A stretch of 38,898 nt of DNA, from contig JAFLEE010000050.1 of assembly GCA_017302015.1 (NCBI GenBank), positions 1-38,898 of the forward strand, written 5' to 3'. This DNA comes from Spirochaetota bacterium. GTDB taxonomy: Bacteria; Spirochaetota; UBA12135; COTS27; JAFLEE01. A model generated the notes under the pieces. That model was not told where the DNA came from, did not search any database, and saw only the letters and a list, made by a program, of their open reading frames with translations. Made by a program: the position numbers and the translations under genes. Positions 25,124-33,315 of the stretch are shown here, one piece after another (the first letter of the stretch is position 1; every line of letters begins with the position of its first letter).

Positions 25124-25993
25124 ATGATTAAAACACTTCAAATCGGCATTCTTTGCGCCTTCCTCCTGTCCGCGCTTTCTTGCGCCTTCGATCCCACCAC
25201 CGTCCCGAAGGATGGCGGAATCGACATGCAAATTTTGAACGCGGCGCCCCTGGCGGAGATGGAGATGGTGGATACGCCTTTGACCCGCTTCCCGAGCGGC
25301 CCAAATAATAGCCTCTGGGCGCGCACCACCTGGTCGAGTACCGGCATCGTCAAAGAGACGTTGGCGTCCAACCTGTTCCTGGGGACGATCACGCTTCGGA
25401 TCCGAGAAGCGATCTGCGGAACCTTCGTGACGGGGGCCGACCTCGACTCCGTGTGGGGTTTCTCCAACTCCACGAGCCGCGCGTTCCAGACGACCCGGAC
25501 GCGTTTCGCTTCCTTCCTCAGGATGGACGGGGCGTGGTACCTCGATCGAGTCGCTCCGCTCGCCATCGCCGCCCCGAATGGGGCTTCGGTCTCGATATCC
25601 GCGGTGCGCCTCTACCCCGCCTCCAATCTCACGGTACCCATGCTCACCCTTTCCAACGATAGCCTCTCGAACCTCATGGCGACCAACAGCCTGCCTCGGG
25701 TGGATAATTTCCAGTGGATCCGGGTCGAAGTGGATGCCACCGGAGCCGCGGCCAACGTCTTCGCCCACCACAATGGCACGCGCTCCCCGCTCTTCGACGA
25801 CGGCTCCAATGGGGACCGCGTCGCCGGGGACCACACCTATTCGACCTCGATCTATATCGGGGGCGCCACCTGGAAGCATCTCCAATTCGACGCCATCGAT
25901 CGCACGAGCATCACCGATCCCGCCACCCCCGTCGTCGCCACCGTTTGGGACGTCTTGCTCACCGCCCGCTACGCCACCGACGTCTACGAATAA
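25124..25993 (+). CDS. Lipoprotein of unknown function
   Basis: The 289-residue protein has a lipoprotein signal (LLSALSC, Cys20 lipidated). The mature part is beta-rich. Near the C-terminus a DDGSNGDRVAGDHTYSTSI segment matches the small acidic loop seen in Ig-like choice-of-anchor modules of secreted carbohydrate-related proteins (D-x-G-x-x-x-D-x-x-x-x-D-x-x-Y-t). No catalytic residues are recognised. It is divergent from xylA and convergent with xylB, whose stop it nearly touches. The position between two xylose genes suggests, but does not prove, a role at the cell surface in sugar binding. The ribosome site is weak. Confidence 0.75.
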   Translation: MIKTLQIGILCAFLLSALSCAFDPTTVPKDGGIDMQILNAAPLAEMEMVDTPLTRFPSGPNNSLWARTTWSSTGIVKETLASNLFLGTITLRIREAICGTFVTGADLDSVWGFSNSTSRAFQTTRTRFASFLRMDGAWYLDRVAPLAIAAPNGASVSISAVRLYPASNLTVPMLTLSNDSLSNLMATNSLPRVDNFQWIRVEVDATGAAANVFAHHNGTRSPLFDDGSNGDRVAGDHTYSTSIYIGGATWKHLQFDAIDRTSITDPATPVVATVWDVLLTARYATDVYE

Positions 25994-25996
25994 GGC

Positions 25997-26015
25997 CCGG
26001 CCCTATTCGGGCCGG
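25997..26015. terminator. Hairpin shared by convergent lipoprotein gene and xylB
   Basis: CCGGCCC pairs perfectly with GGGCCGG across TATTC. It begins four bases after the lipoprotein stop, and the xylB stop codon straddles the stem and loop on the other strand. Neither side has a T-run, so termination activity is uncertain. Confidence 0.4.
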
Positions 26016-27511
26016 TAAAGCGGGGCCAACGCGGCGAGATGGTTCTTGTAGCGGAGGTAGGCACGCTCTTGGGCGGGCCCCGTGCGTGGGGAGGGTTTCG
26101 TCTGCGCCGCCCGGTTCATCCGCACATGCCGGGCAAGGAGGCGATTCAAAGCAGGACGGTCCGCTTTGCCCCCGCTCCCCACCGCCCAAGCGGCTTGGAG
26201 CGAGGCGCCAAAGGCCGCCGCCTCCTCCTCCACCGGGGTGACCACGGGAACCTCGAACGCATCGGCGGTCATCTGCCGCCAAAGGCGGCTCTTGCTGCCC
26301 CCCCCGATTAATTTGATTTCACGGGCCCGGAGCCCCAGCCGTTGGAAGGATTCCCACCCGAATTTCAGCCCAAAAACAGCGCTTTCCATGGCGGAACGGA
26401 GCACATTGGCTTCGTTCAAATTGCCCATCGTCAAGCCGAGGAGGCTTGCGCGTCCCCGGGGTAAATTCGGCGAGCGTTCGCCGTTGAAAAAGGGGAGCGT
26501 GACGACCCCGTCGCTCCCCACCGGGGCGCGAGCGGCCAGGCGCTCCAACTCGGGGAGGCTCTTGCCCAGAAAACCGCGCCATTGCTCCGTCGCCACGGTG
26601 CAATTCATCGTGCAAAGGAGGGGGAGCCACCCGCCCGTGGAACTGCAGAACGCCGCGAGATTCCCGTCAGGATCGATGACCGGCTTGGAGGCGTAGCCAT
26701 AGAGCGTCCCGGAAGTGCCCAGACTCATGGTCAGGGAACCGTCCTCTTGGGTACCCGTACCGATGGCGCCCATCATATTGTCGCCGCCCCCCGCGCTGAC
26801 GGGCACTCCCTCGGGCAAACCCAAATGGCTGGCCGCGCGGCGACTCAGGGTGCCCGCCCATTCGTGGGGGCCGATGAGCGGTGGCAGGCAGGCGCGAAGA
26901 TCCCTTTTCCCGTCGATGGCCTTAAGGACCGTAAGGTCCCATGCCCTCCTGCGGACATCGAGGAAGCCGGTGCCGGACGCATCCCCCCACTCCATCGTGA
27001 GTTTTCCCGTCAACCAGAAATTGAGGAAGTCATGGGGCAGCAAAAGATGCGCCATGGCGCGATAGGCCTTCGGTTCGTGTTTTTTCAGCCAGAGTACTTT
27101 GCTGGCGGTATACCCGGGGAGGATCGGATTCCCGGTCCTGCGGATCATCGCCTTTTCCCCGCCGCAGGCGGCCATGATTTCACCGCATTCGCGGACCGTG
27201 CTCGTATCGCACCATAATTTTACGGGGCGAATGGGATTACCCGATCGGTCGATCGGGACGAAACCATGCTGCTGGCCCGAGACCCCGATTCCATGGATGG
27301 AGGCCCTGAGCGCCTTGGGGATTCCCTTCATGGCCAGGGTGAGCGCCTGGACCCATTCAAGCGCCTCTTGTTCCCGGGTTCCATCTTCCCGCGAAACCAT
27401 CGTGTGGGGGGCCGCTCCCCTCGCTACGACCTTCTTACGGTCCAAATCATAGACCAAGACCTTTGTGCTTTGGGTCCCGCAATCGATTCCTAAAAAGAGG
27501 CTTTTACCCAT
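26003..27511 (-). CDS. xylB: Xylulokinase (FGGY family)
   Basis: The 502-residue kinase phosphorylates D-xylulose to xylulose-5-phosphate, the step after xylose isomerase. It has the FGGY features: phosphate-1 loop GIDCGTQSTKVLVYD, substrate segment GVSGQQHGFVPID, GGGDNMMGAIGTG, the phosphate-2 motif SLGTSGTLYG, and the C-terminal adenosine motif IGGGSKSRLWRQMTAD followed by EEAAAFGAS. The start is ATG at 27511, which has GGAGG upstream and begins right before the ATP loop; an in-frame ATG at 27535 adds eight unlikely residues. The gene is convergent with the lipoprotein and lies upstream of xylA on the same strand. Confidence 0.95.
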   Translation of the reverse strand: MGKSLFLGIDCGTQSTKVLVYDLDRKKVVARGAAPHTMVSREDGTREQEALEWVQALTLAMKGIPKALRASIHGIGVSGQQHGFVPIDRSGNPIRPVKLWCDTSTVRECGEIMAACGGEKAMIRRTGNPILPGYTASKVLWLKKHEPKAYRAMAHLLLPHDFLNFWLTGKLTMEWGDASGTGFLDVRRRAWDLTVLKAIDGKRDLRACLPPLIGPHEWAGTLSRRAASHLGLPEGVPVSAGGGDNMMGAIGTGTQEDGSLTMSLGTSGTLYGYASKPVIDPDGNLAAFCSSTGGWLPLLCTMNCTVATEQWRGFLGKSLPELERLAARAPVGSDGVVTLPFFNGERSPNLPRGRASLLGLTMGNLNEANVLRSAMESAVFGLKFGWESFQRLGLRAREIKLIGGGSKSRLWRQMTADAFEVPVVTPVEEEAAAFGASLQAAWAVGSGGKADRPALNRLLARHVRMNRAAQTKPSPRTGPAQERAYLRYKNHLAALAPLYRPE

Positions 27512-27543
27512 ATCCCCACCCCTCCAGACGGTCATTTGCTTTA

Positions 27544-27549
27544 ATTATA
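27544..27549 (-). promoter_or_regulatory. Possible -10 element of xylB
   Basis: TATAAT occurs on the minus strand 33 bases upstream of the chosen xylB ATG, in an AT-rich block. No good -35 is found at the usual distance; TTTACC at 19 bases is the best candidate. An activator-dependent promoter would fit. Confidence 0.4.
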
Positions 27550-27624
27550 ATATCAGATTTTGGATTTGGGTAAAAAAAGGCCAATTCGTTTGGTAAGGGA
27601 AAAAAAACGGATGGAAAAGGAATG

Positions 27625-27695
27625 AGCGGGCATCGGGAATCGAACCCGAGACTTCAGCTTGGGAAGCTGACGTTTGACCCCTAAACTATGCCCGC
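27625..27695 (-). tRNA. tRNA-Gly (CCC)
   Basis: This is a 71-base cloverleaf on the minus strand: acceptor GCGGGCA/TGCCCGC, short D-arm, anticodon stem TCAGC/GCTGA with loop TTCCCAA (anticodon CCC, reads GGG), and T-arm TCGGG/CCCGA around TTCGATT. The discriminator is T, the normal base for glycine. No CCA is encoded. Confidence 0.95.
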
Positions 27696-27941
27696 GGGGT
27701 GTGAGAGGATTCTGGAAACGCAGCGCGATGCTCCCGAGAAAAGAGCCGCCCAGCGCCCCGAAACCTCCTAGAGCGTATCATCTTTTTGTCCCCGATCACA
27801 ATCCTCCCTCTCTCGGCAAGCGCCATCTTCCTGGGGACCGACGCGAACGGCTGCCATGGGTGCCTCGAGGCCCATGCCGACTCCCCCACGGTTCGTCGCG
27901 GCGAGTCGCACCAAGGCGCGTCAGCCCTTCGGGGATGCGTC

Positions 27942-27971
27942 TTGGTGCTCCTGGGGCCTTCGTGCTACCAT
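27942..27971 (+). promoter_or_regulatory. Possible promoter of the CrtI-like gene
   Basis: TTGGTG (27942-27947) and TACCAT (27966-27971) are 18 bases apart, 23 bases before the ATG at 27995. The match is moderate and the leader would be very short. Nothing else is recognised in the 246 bases between the tRNA and this site. Confidence 0.4.
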
Positions 27972-27994
27972 CTGGCGTTCCCTTGGAGTCCATC

Positions 27995-29539
27995 ATGCAA
28001 ACAAGCGCGACCCGAAATGGAAAGAAAGTCATCATCGTCGGCGCCGGGCCCGGGGGGCTCACCGCCGCCATGATCCTCGCCCAGCGCGGTTTCGAGGTCA
28101 CGATCCTGGAGAAGAACGCCCAGGTCGGGGGGCGCAACGGCGAGTTCGCCACCGGCCCCTACCGCCACGACATCGGCCCCACCTTCCTGATGATGAAATT
28201 CCTCCTCGACGAGATGTTCCGGGAAACCGGGCGCCGTTCGGAGGATTACCTCGAGTTCGTGCGCCTCGACCCGATGTACCGCCTCGTCTTCCATGACAAG
28301 GTCCTCCATCCGGTCGACGACCCCAAACGCATGCACGACGAAATCGAGCGCCATTTTCCCGGCGAGGGCCCGGCGCTCGGCCGTTTCCTCGCCCACGAGC
28401 GCCGCCGTTTCATCAAGATGTACCCCTGCCTCCAAGTCGACTACAGCACCCCCTGGTCGATGCTCAAATCCCGGTTCCTCAAGGCGCTCCCCTTCCTCTC
28501 CATCGGCCGCTCGCTCTACGGCAACCTCGCCTCGTTCTTCGGCGACGAGCGGCTGCGCCTTTCGTTCACCTTCCAGAGCAAGTACCTGGGCATGTCCCCG
28601 TGGGTCTGCCCGGCCGCGTTCAGCATCATCCCGTTCATCGAATACGCCTTCGGCGTCTGGCACGTGATGGGGGGCCTCAGCAAGATCAGCGAGGCCATGG
28701 CGAAGGTGGTGGTCGAGGAGGGGGGCGTCATCCGCCTGGGCGCGAAGGTGCAAAAACTCCTTTTGGAGGGGCGCCGCGCCACCGGGGTCGTCCTCGCGGA
28801 CGGCACCTCCCTCCGCGCCGATGCCGTGTTCGTGAACGCCGATTTCGGCCATGCCATGGAAACCCTCCTCGAGGGCGCGCCCCTGGGCAAATGGGCCCCG
28901 AAACGGCTCAAAAAACGCGAGTTTTCCTGCTCCACCTTCATGCTCTACCTGGGCCTCGACACGAAACTCGAGCTCCCGCACAACACCATCGTTTTCGCCC
29001 AGGACTACAAGAAGAACCTCCACGAGATCACCACCAGCAAGAAACTCTCCCCCGAGATCTCGTTCTACCTGCGGAACACCAGCGCGACCGACCCGACCGT
29101 CGCGCCCCCCGGGCATTCTTCCGTCTACGTGCTCGTGCCCGTCCCCAATAACGATTCGGGCATCGATTGGGAAGCCCAGAAAAACGCCATGCGCGAGCGC
29201 ACCCTGGACGCCATCGAAAAGCGCCTGGGTTTGCCCGATTTCCGCAGGCATATCGTCGCCGAGAAGGTCTTCACCCCGAAGGATTGGGCCGAGACGATGG
29301 GCGTCTACAAGGGCGCGACCTTCAATCTCTCCCACTCCCTCGACCAGATGCTCTATTTGCGCCCCCATAACCGCTTCGAGTCCATCGGCGGCGTCTACCT
29401 CGTCGGCGGCGGCACCCACCCGGGAAGCGGCCTTCCCACCATCTACGAATCCGGCCGAATTTCGGCGAACCTCCTCTGCCAAGACTTGGGCATCCCCTAC
29501 CCGCCTCCGCGCCCCATCGAGGAATCCCTGCCGGATTGA
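27995..29539 (+). CDS. Phytoene desaturase-like FAD oxidoreductase (CrtI family)
   Basis: The 514-residue protein has an N-terminal FAD dinucleotide loop (IIVGAGPGGLTAAMILA, residues about 13-29), then EKNAQVGGRNGEF, and a C-terminal CrtI signature (YLVGGGTHPGSGLPTIYESGRISANLL split around residues 468-494). Such enzymes desaturate carotenoid precursors in membranes; other members act on related lipids. No phytoene synthase (crtB) or other carotenoid gene is near, so the substrate is open. There is no membrane helix, consistent with a peripheral enzyme. The ATG has GGAG six bases upstream. It is transcribed alone. Confidence 0.88.
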   Translation: MQTSATRNGKKVIIVGAGPGGLTAAMILAQRGFEVTILEKNAQVGGRNGEFATGPYRHDIGPTFLMMKFLLDEMFRETGRRSEDYLEFVRLDPMYRLVFHDKVLHPVDDPKRMHDEIERHFPGEGPALGRFLAHERRRFIKMYPCLQVDYSTPWSMLKSRFLKALPFLSIGRSLYGNLASFFGDERLRLSFTFQSKYLGMSPWVCPAAFSIIPFIEYAFGVWHVMGGLSKISEAMAKVVVEEGGVIRLGAKVQKLLLEGRRATGVVLADGTSLRADAVFVNADFGHAMETLLEGAPLGKWAPKRLKKREFSCSTFMLYLGLDTKLELPHNTIVFAQDYKKNLHEITTSKKLSPEISFYLRNTSATDPTVAPPGHSSVYVLVPVPNNDSGIDWEAQKNAMRERTLDAIEKRLGLPDFRRHIVAEKVFTPKDWAETMGVYKGATFNLSHSLDQMLYLRPHNRFESIGGVYLVGGGTHPGSGLPTIYESGRISANLLCQDLGIPYPPPRPIEESLPD

Positions 29540-29712
29540 GTCGGGCGCCGGGCCGTCCACCCCTATTGCGGCGGATGGAGTCGAACCGAAGGGCAGGCCA
29601 TCGCGACGCTGATCCAAGGGAATGGATTCGTAAAGGGAACGTTCGATGAGTCGTGGCTTCCCCGGCTACACGACGGGGGGACTTTCGACTTCCGCGAAGA
29701 CTGAAAAAAACT

Positions 29713-30402
29713 TCAGCGGACGAGTCGATCGAGGATGGAAACGAGGACCTTGTTCATCGCCTGGCAGCGCACCGTGCCGTCGAGGATCGCGCTCTCCGCC
29801 TGCACCCAACGGGAAACGGCCAATTCAGCGCGGCCATTGTCCACCAGCCCCCGAACCGTGTCGGCGGTGAGTTCGAAATGGCATTGGAGGGCGAGGGCGC
29901 GCTTGCCCCAACTGAAGCCCTGCTGCTTCACGGCCTCTGACGCGAGGAGGTGCACCGCGCCCGTGGGGAGTTCCCAGGTGTCGCCGTGCCAATGAAAGGC
30001 GGGGCTCGCGTCCGGGAGATCTTTCAGGAGGGGGGATGCCTTCCCCGCGGGGGTTTTGCGTACGGGGAACCAGCCGATCTCCCGGAAGCCGGCGGGGGCG
30101 ACCCGGGCGCCCAGGGCCGCGGCCATGAGTTGGCCCCCGAGGCAGATGCCCAAGACGGGCTTCCCGCTGCGGATGACGCGCTCGATGAACGCGATTTCGG
30201 CTTCCATCCACGGGAACTTCGCCCGGTCTGCGACCCCCATGGGGCCGCCCATGATCACGAGGAAATCGGTCTCGGCCTCGGCGGGCAGGGCCCCGGTTTC
30301 GTAGAGCTTATGCTGGCGGAGGGAATGCCCGCGGACCAGGGCCCAGGCCCCGATGCTCGCCGGCCCCTCGTAGGGAACGTGCTGCAGGACTTGGAGGCGC
30401 AT
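29713..30402 (-). CDS. Class I glutamine amidotransferase-like protein
   Basis: The 229-residue protein resembles the stand-alone GMP synthase-like amidotransferases. The nucleophile Cys87 sits in the nucleophile elbow GICLGGQL, the catalytic His175 and Glu177 in LQCHFE, and the oxyanion strand in MGGPMG. All triad residues are intact, so it can probably release ammonia from glutamine or cleave gamma-glutamyl compounds. No synthetase domain is fused. It starts one base after the stop of the upstream HExxH lipoprotein gene, so the two are co-expressed. The acceptor is unknown. The 173 bases downstream to the CrtI-like stop hold nothing I can support. Confidence 0.88.
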   Translation of the reverse strand: MRLQVLQHVPYEGPASIGAWALVRGHSLRQHKLYETGALPAEAETDFLVIMGGPMGVADRAKFPWMEAEIAFIERVIRSGKPVLGICLGGQLMAAALGARVAPAGFREIGWFPVRKTPAGKASPLLKDLPDASPAFHWHGDTWELPTGAVHLLASEAVKQQGFSWGKRALALQCHFELTADTVRGLVDNGRAELAVSRWVQAESAILDGTVRCQAMNKVLVSILDRLVR

Positions 30403-30403
30403 T

Positions 30404-31447
30404 TTAGTCGATCCCCAGGCCCGTCAAGTCGCGGGCCTTCACGGCTGCCGTGCGGGTCGGGTCGTAGGTGAAGACCGGCTTCCCCGATTTCAGGACCGAC
30501 ACCCGGATCGGCCGGCCGATTTTTTTCTCGAGGAACCGGTACGCGCTGTATTCGGCGAAATCCTCGGCCCAGGATTGGCTGGCGTACATCGAGACGAACG
30601 GCGTTTTCGCGAGGCGCCGGTAGAACTCGGCCGCCCCGGAGATGGGGAGCTTCGGCTTTCCCTTGAATCCGTAGGGGCTGAGCGCGCCACGGCCCTCGAA
30701 ATGATGGGCGGCATCGGTTTCGGTGTAGCCCGTCCACACCCCGCGCGTAAAGGGCACGGGCGTTCCAGGCAAATCGTAGAGCGTCTTGAGATCGGCCTCG
30801 ACCCAGGGGGTCTTGTGCATGGCGTAATCGACCGCATGCGCGGCCTCGTGGAGGAAAAGGTAGTCGAACCCTGACAGCAGGCCACCGGCGTCGACCCGCA
30901 CGCGGAAGTCTTCATCGTCGCTGAGGAAGGCCGTCGCATCCTTCCACGAAAGCCATCGCGAGGCCGTGGCTTGGAAGGCCGCCGCGTTCACCACCAGATA
31001 ACTTCGCACCGCCCCGCTCTTCTCCGGCAGGAATTCGGTGAAGCCGCCCCCCCAATAATTCTGCACGGGATAGATGGCGACGAGGTGCTCCTTGAGGATG
31101 CCCTGCCACGCCCCGGGCAGGAGGGCGAGGGCCGACCGCACCCGCGCCCTTTCGGCTTCGCCCACCGGAAAGGCCGCGTAGTCCCAGCGGTTATCCGCGG
31201 CGCGCAGATGGTCGAGGAGCCAGCCGGGGATCGTCTTCATCCGTGCATCGACGGGGCTGGCGGGGTCGAAACCGTGGTTGGAGGCGTTGCGGTGCGCCTC
31301 GCCCGCGAATTGGGCCCAGAGCGCAGCCTTGCCCGGGGATGTCTTTGCGGAGGAGCATGAAATGAGGCCGAGGGCGGCAGGAAGGATCAAGGCGGAAAGG
31401 AGGAGCCCGAGAGGAACACAGGGCGCCGGAAGGGTCGGAGTCTTCAT
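30404..31447 (-). CDS. Lipoprotein with HExxH metallopeptidase motif
   Basis: The 347-residue protein has a lipoprotein signal (LGLISC, Cys31). A zinc-binding motif, FLHEAAHAVDY (His200, Glu201, His204), is present, and WAEDFAEY further on could give the third ligand Glu, as in gluzincin-type enzymes. The remainder is not a family I recognise. The protein probably acts on the periplasmic side of a membrane as a zinc peptidase. The ATG at 31447 is chosen over a TTG six bases upstream; neither has a strong ribosome site. It follows the ABC transporter genes after a hairpin and is tightly coupled to the amidotransferase gene. Confidence 0.78.
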   Translation of the reverse strand: MKTPTLPAPCVPLGLLLSALILPAALGLISCSSAKTSPGKAALWAQFAGEAHRNASNHGFDPASPVDARMKTIPGWLLDHLRAADNRWDYAAFPVGEAERARVRSALALLPGAWQGILKEHLVAIYPVQNYWGGGFTEFLPEKSGAVRSYLVVNAAAFQATASRWLSWKDATAFLSDDEDFRVRVDAGGLLSGFDYLFLHEAAHAVDYAMHKTPWVEADLKTLYDLPGTPVPFTRGVWTGYTETDAAHHFEGRGALSPYGFKGKPKLPISGAAEFYRRLAKTPFVSMYASQSWAEDFAEYSAYRFLEKKIGRPIRVSVLKSGKPVFTYDPTRTAAVKARDLTGLGID

Positions 31448-31477
31448 GCCCAATTAAATGATGAAATCGCCCCGCGG

Positions 31478-31510
31478 AAAAGAAGGCCGGCCCCGGGCCC
31501 GCTCCGGGGC
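31478..31510 (-). terminator. Likely terminator of the exporter operon
   Basis: GCCCCGG (31490-31496) pairs with CCGGGGC (31504-31510). Reading the minus strand, the stem is followed by CGGCC and then CTTCTTTT-type T-rich bases. It lies 11 bases after the second ABC gene stop. The T-run is interrupted and set back from the stem, so read-through into the lipoprotein gene is possible. Confidence 0.45.
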
Positions 31511-31521
31511 GAAGAGCAGGC

Positions 31522-33315
31522 TCACACGTCGACCAATTTTTCGATCTCGTCGATCTCCATGCGCATCTGCACCGCCAAGAGTCGCGCGTATTCCCCGCGC
31601 TTCATCACGAGTTCCCGGTGCGTGCCCTCCTCGATGATGCGCCCCTCCCGGAAGACCAGGATGCGGTCGGCCCGGAAGATGGTGGAGAGCCGGTGGGCGA
31701 TGATGAAGGTCGTCTGGCGCCCGGCGAGGCCGTCGAGGGCCTTCTGCACTTCAGCCTCGCTCTCGCTGTCGAGGGCGCTCGTCGCCTCGTCGAGGATGAG
31801 GATCTTGGGTTTGCGGAAGATCGCCCGGGCGATAGAGATGCGCTGGCGCTGCCCGCCCGAGAGTTGCACCCCGCCCTCCCCGATGAGCGTGTCGTAGCCC
31901 TTGGGGAGCGCGCGGATGAACTCGTCGGCATGGGCGTCCCGCGCGGCCTGCACGACGTCTTTCTGGGTGTACTTCTGCCGGGCATGGGCGATATTGTCGC
32001 TCACCGAACCGGAGAAGATGATGGCGTCTTGGGTGACCACGCCCATCTGACGGCGCACCGTGCGCATATCGACGGACCCGAGGGGCGTGTCGTCGATCTT
32101 GATCGTGCCGTCCTGCACGCGGTAGAGTCCCAGGAGGAGGTTGACGAAGGTGGTCTTCCCCGAGCCGGACTCGCCCACGAGGGCCACGGTCTTCCCCGCC
32201 TTGATGAGCACGGTGAGGTCGCGGAACAACGGGGTCTGCCCCACGTGGGAGAAGGTCACGTTCTGGAAGGTCACGTCGCCGCGCAAGGTACCCGCCTTGG
32301 GCTTGCCTTCGTTGTGCTCGAGGTCGGGGCTCTCCAGCACCTCCTTCACCGAGACCACGGCTTCCGCGAACATGGTCAGTTGGGGGAAAAAGTTGAGGAT
32401 ATTGCGCACGTTGTCCATGATCACCGTGATGAACTGGAGGAAGAGCAGCAGGGAGCCGAGGGTGAGCTGGCCCTGGATCACCCAAAAGGCCGCCAGGCAG
32501 ACGACGCCGATGAGGGTCCATTCGGAGAGCACCGAGTTCGACGAGCCGAAGAACGACTCGATGAGGCGCAATCGCTTGATCTTCTCGAGTTCGTTGAGAG
32601 TGGAATCCCGAAACCGTTCGCGCTCGTAGGCCTCCTCGCCGTGGAGGCGCGCGAGGGTCTGGGTCTGGATGAAGCTCCCCACGCTCTTCGACAGGCGCTC
32701 GTTGGCCAGGCGCAGTTCGTGGTGCGAACGCAGGATCCGCTTGATGAAGAACCGGTAGAGGAGCAGGTAGCCCGGGATAAAGGCGATGTAGAAGAGGAAA
32801 AGCTTGAAGTTGACCGTCGAGAGCACCACGCAGGCGAACCCCAGCGAAATCGCCGCATTGAGCATGAGGTCGAGGAACTGGTTGGCGAAGCCCTCCATCT
32901 TGTCCACGTCGACCATGATCTTGGAGAAGAGCCGCCCCGAATGGTTGCGGTTGAGGAATCCCACCGAGAGCAATTGGAGCCTTTGCACGATGTGGTTGCG
33001 GATGTCCTTGCTGACGTTCTTGACCATCTCGGCGTTGGCGTAGATGGCGTAGCTGGTGTGGAAGACGATGTTGAAGAAGAGCGCCGCGACCACCGCGGCC
33101 GCGAGCAGCACCATCTTCTGCCATTCGCCCGAGGGGATGTAATTGTCCACCAGCGTCATGACCACCAGGGGCACGAGCATGGTGGGCAGGCGCTTCAGCA
33201 GGTAATAGAGGGCCACCCAGCCGAGGCGGTGGCGGTAGGGGCCGAAATAGGAGAAATAGAACTTCAGGTGCTCGCTCATCGGCGAGTTCTCGGCGCTCCG
33301 TTCCTCGACGCTCAT
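31522..33315 (-). CDS. ABC exporter half-transporter (second of a pair)
   Basis: The 597-residue protein has an N-terminal six-helix membrane domain and a C-terminal ATPase. The ATPase carries Walker A GESGSGKTTF, Q-loop VVTQDA, signature LSGGQRQRISIA, Walker B ILILDEATSALD with the catalytic Glu, and switch AHRLST. It is a full exporter half, normally working as a dimer. The ATG at 33315 overlaps the stop of the first ABC gene (ATGA). The two proteins are almost equal in length and similar in layout, which suggests a heterodimer. The open frame continues upstream, but that extension overlaps the other ABC gene out of frame and is not real. Confidence 0.93.
   Translation of the reverse strand: MSVEERSAENSPMSEHLKFYFSYFGPYRHRLGWVALYYLLKRLPTMLVPLVVMTLVDNYIPSGEWQKMVLLAAAVVAALFFNIVFHTSYAIYANAEMVKNVSKDIRNHIVQRLQLLSVGFLNRNHSGRLFSKIMVDVDKMEGFANQFLDLMLNAAISLGFACVVLSTVNFKLFLFYIAFIPGYLLLYRFFIKRILRSHHELRLANERLSKSVGSFIQTQTLARLHGEEAYERERFRDSTLNELEKIKRLRLIESFFGSSNSVLSEWTLIGVVCLAAFWVIQGQLTLGSLLLFLQFITVIMDNVRNILNFFPQLTMFAEAVVSVKEVLESPDLEHNEGKPKAGTLRGDVTFQNVTFSHVGQTPLFRDLTVLIKAGKTVALVGESGSGKTTFVNLLLGLYRVQDGTIKIDDTPLGSVDMRTVRRQMGVVTQDAIIFSGSVSDNIAHARQKYTQKDVVQAARDAHADEFIRALPKGYDTLIGEGGVQLSGGQRQRISIARAIFRKPKILILDEATSALDSESEAEVQKALDGLAGRQTTFIIAHRLSTIFRADRILVFREGRIIEEGTHRELVMKRGEYARLLAVQMRMEIDEIEKLVDV

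Noticed and set aside
29540-29712. Possible small gene between the CrtI-like gene and the amidotransferase
   Set aside because: The short open frames have no ribosome site and overlap the amidotransferase antisense; nothing can be supported.
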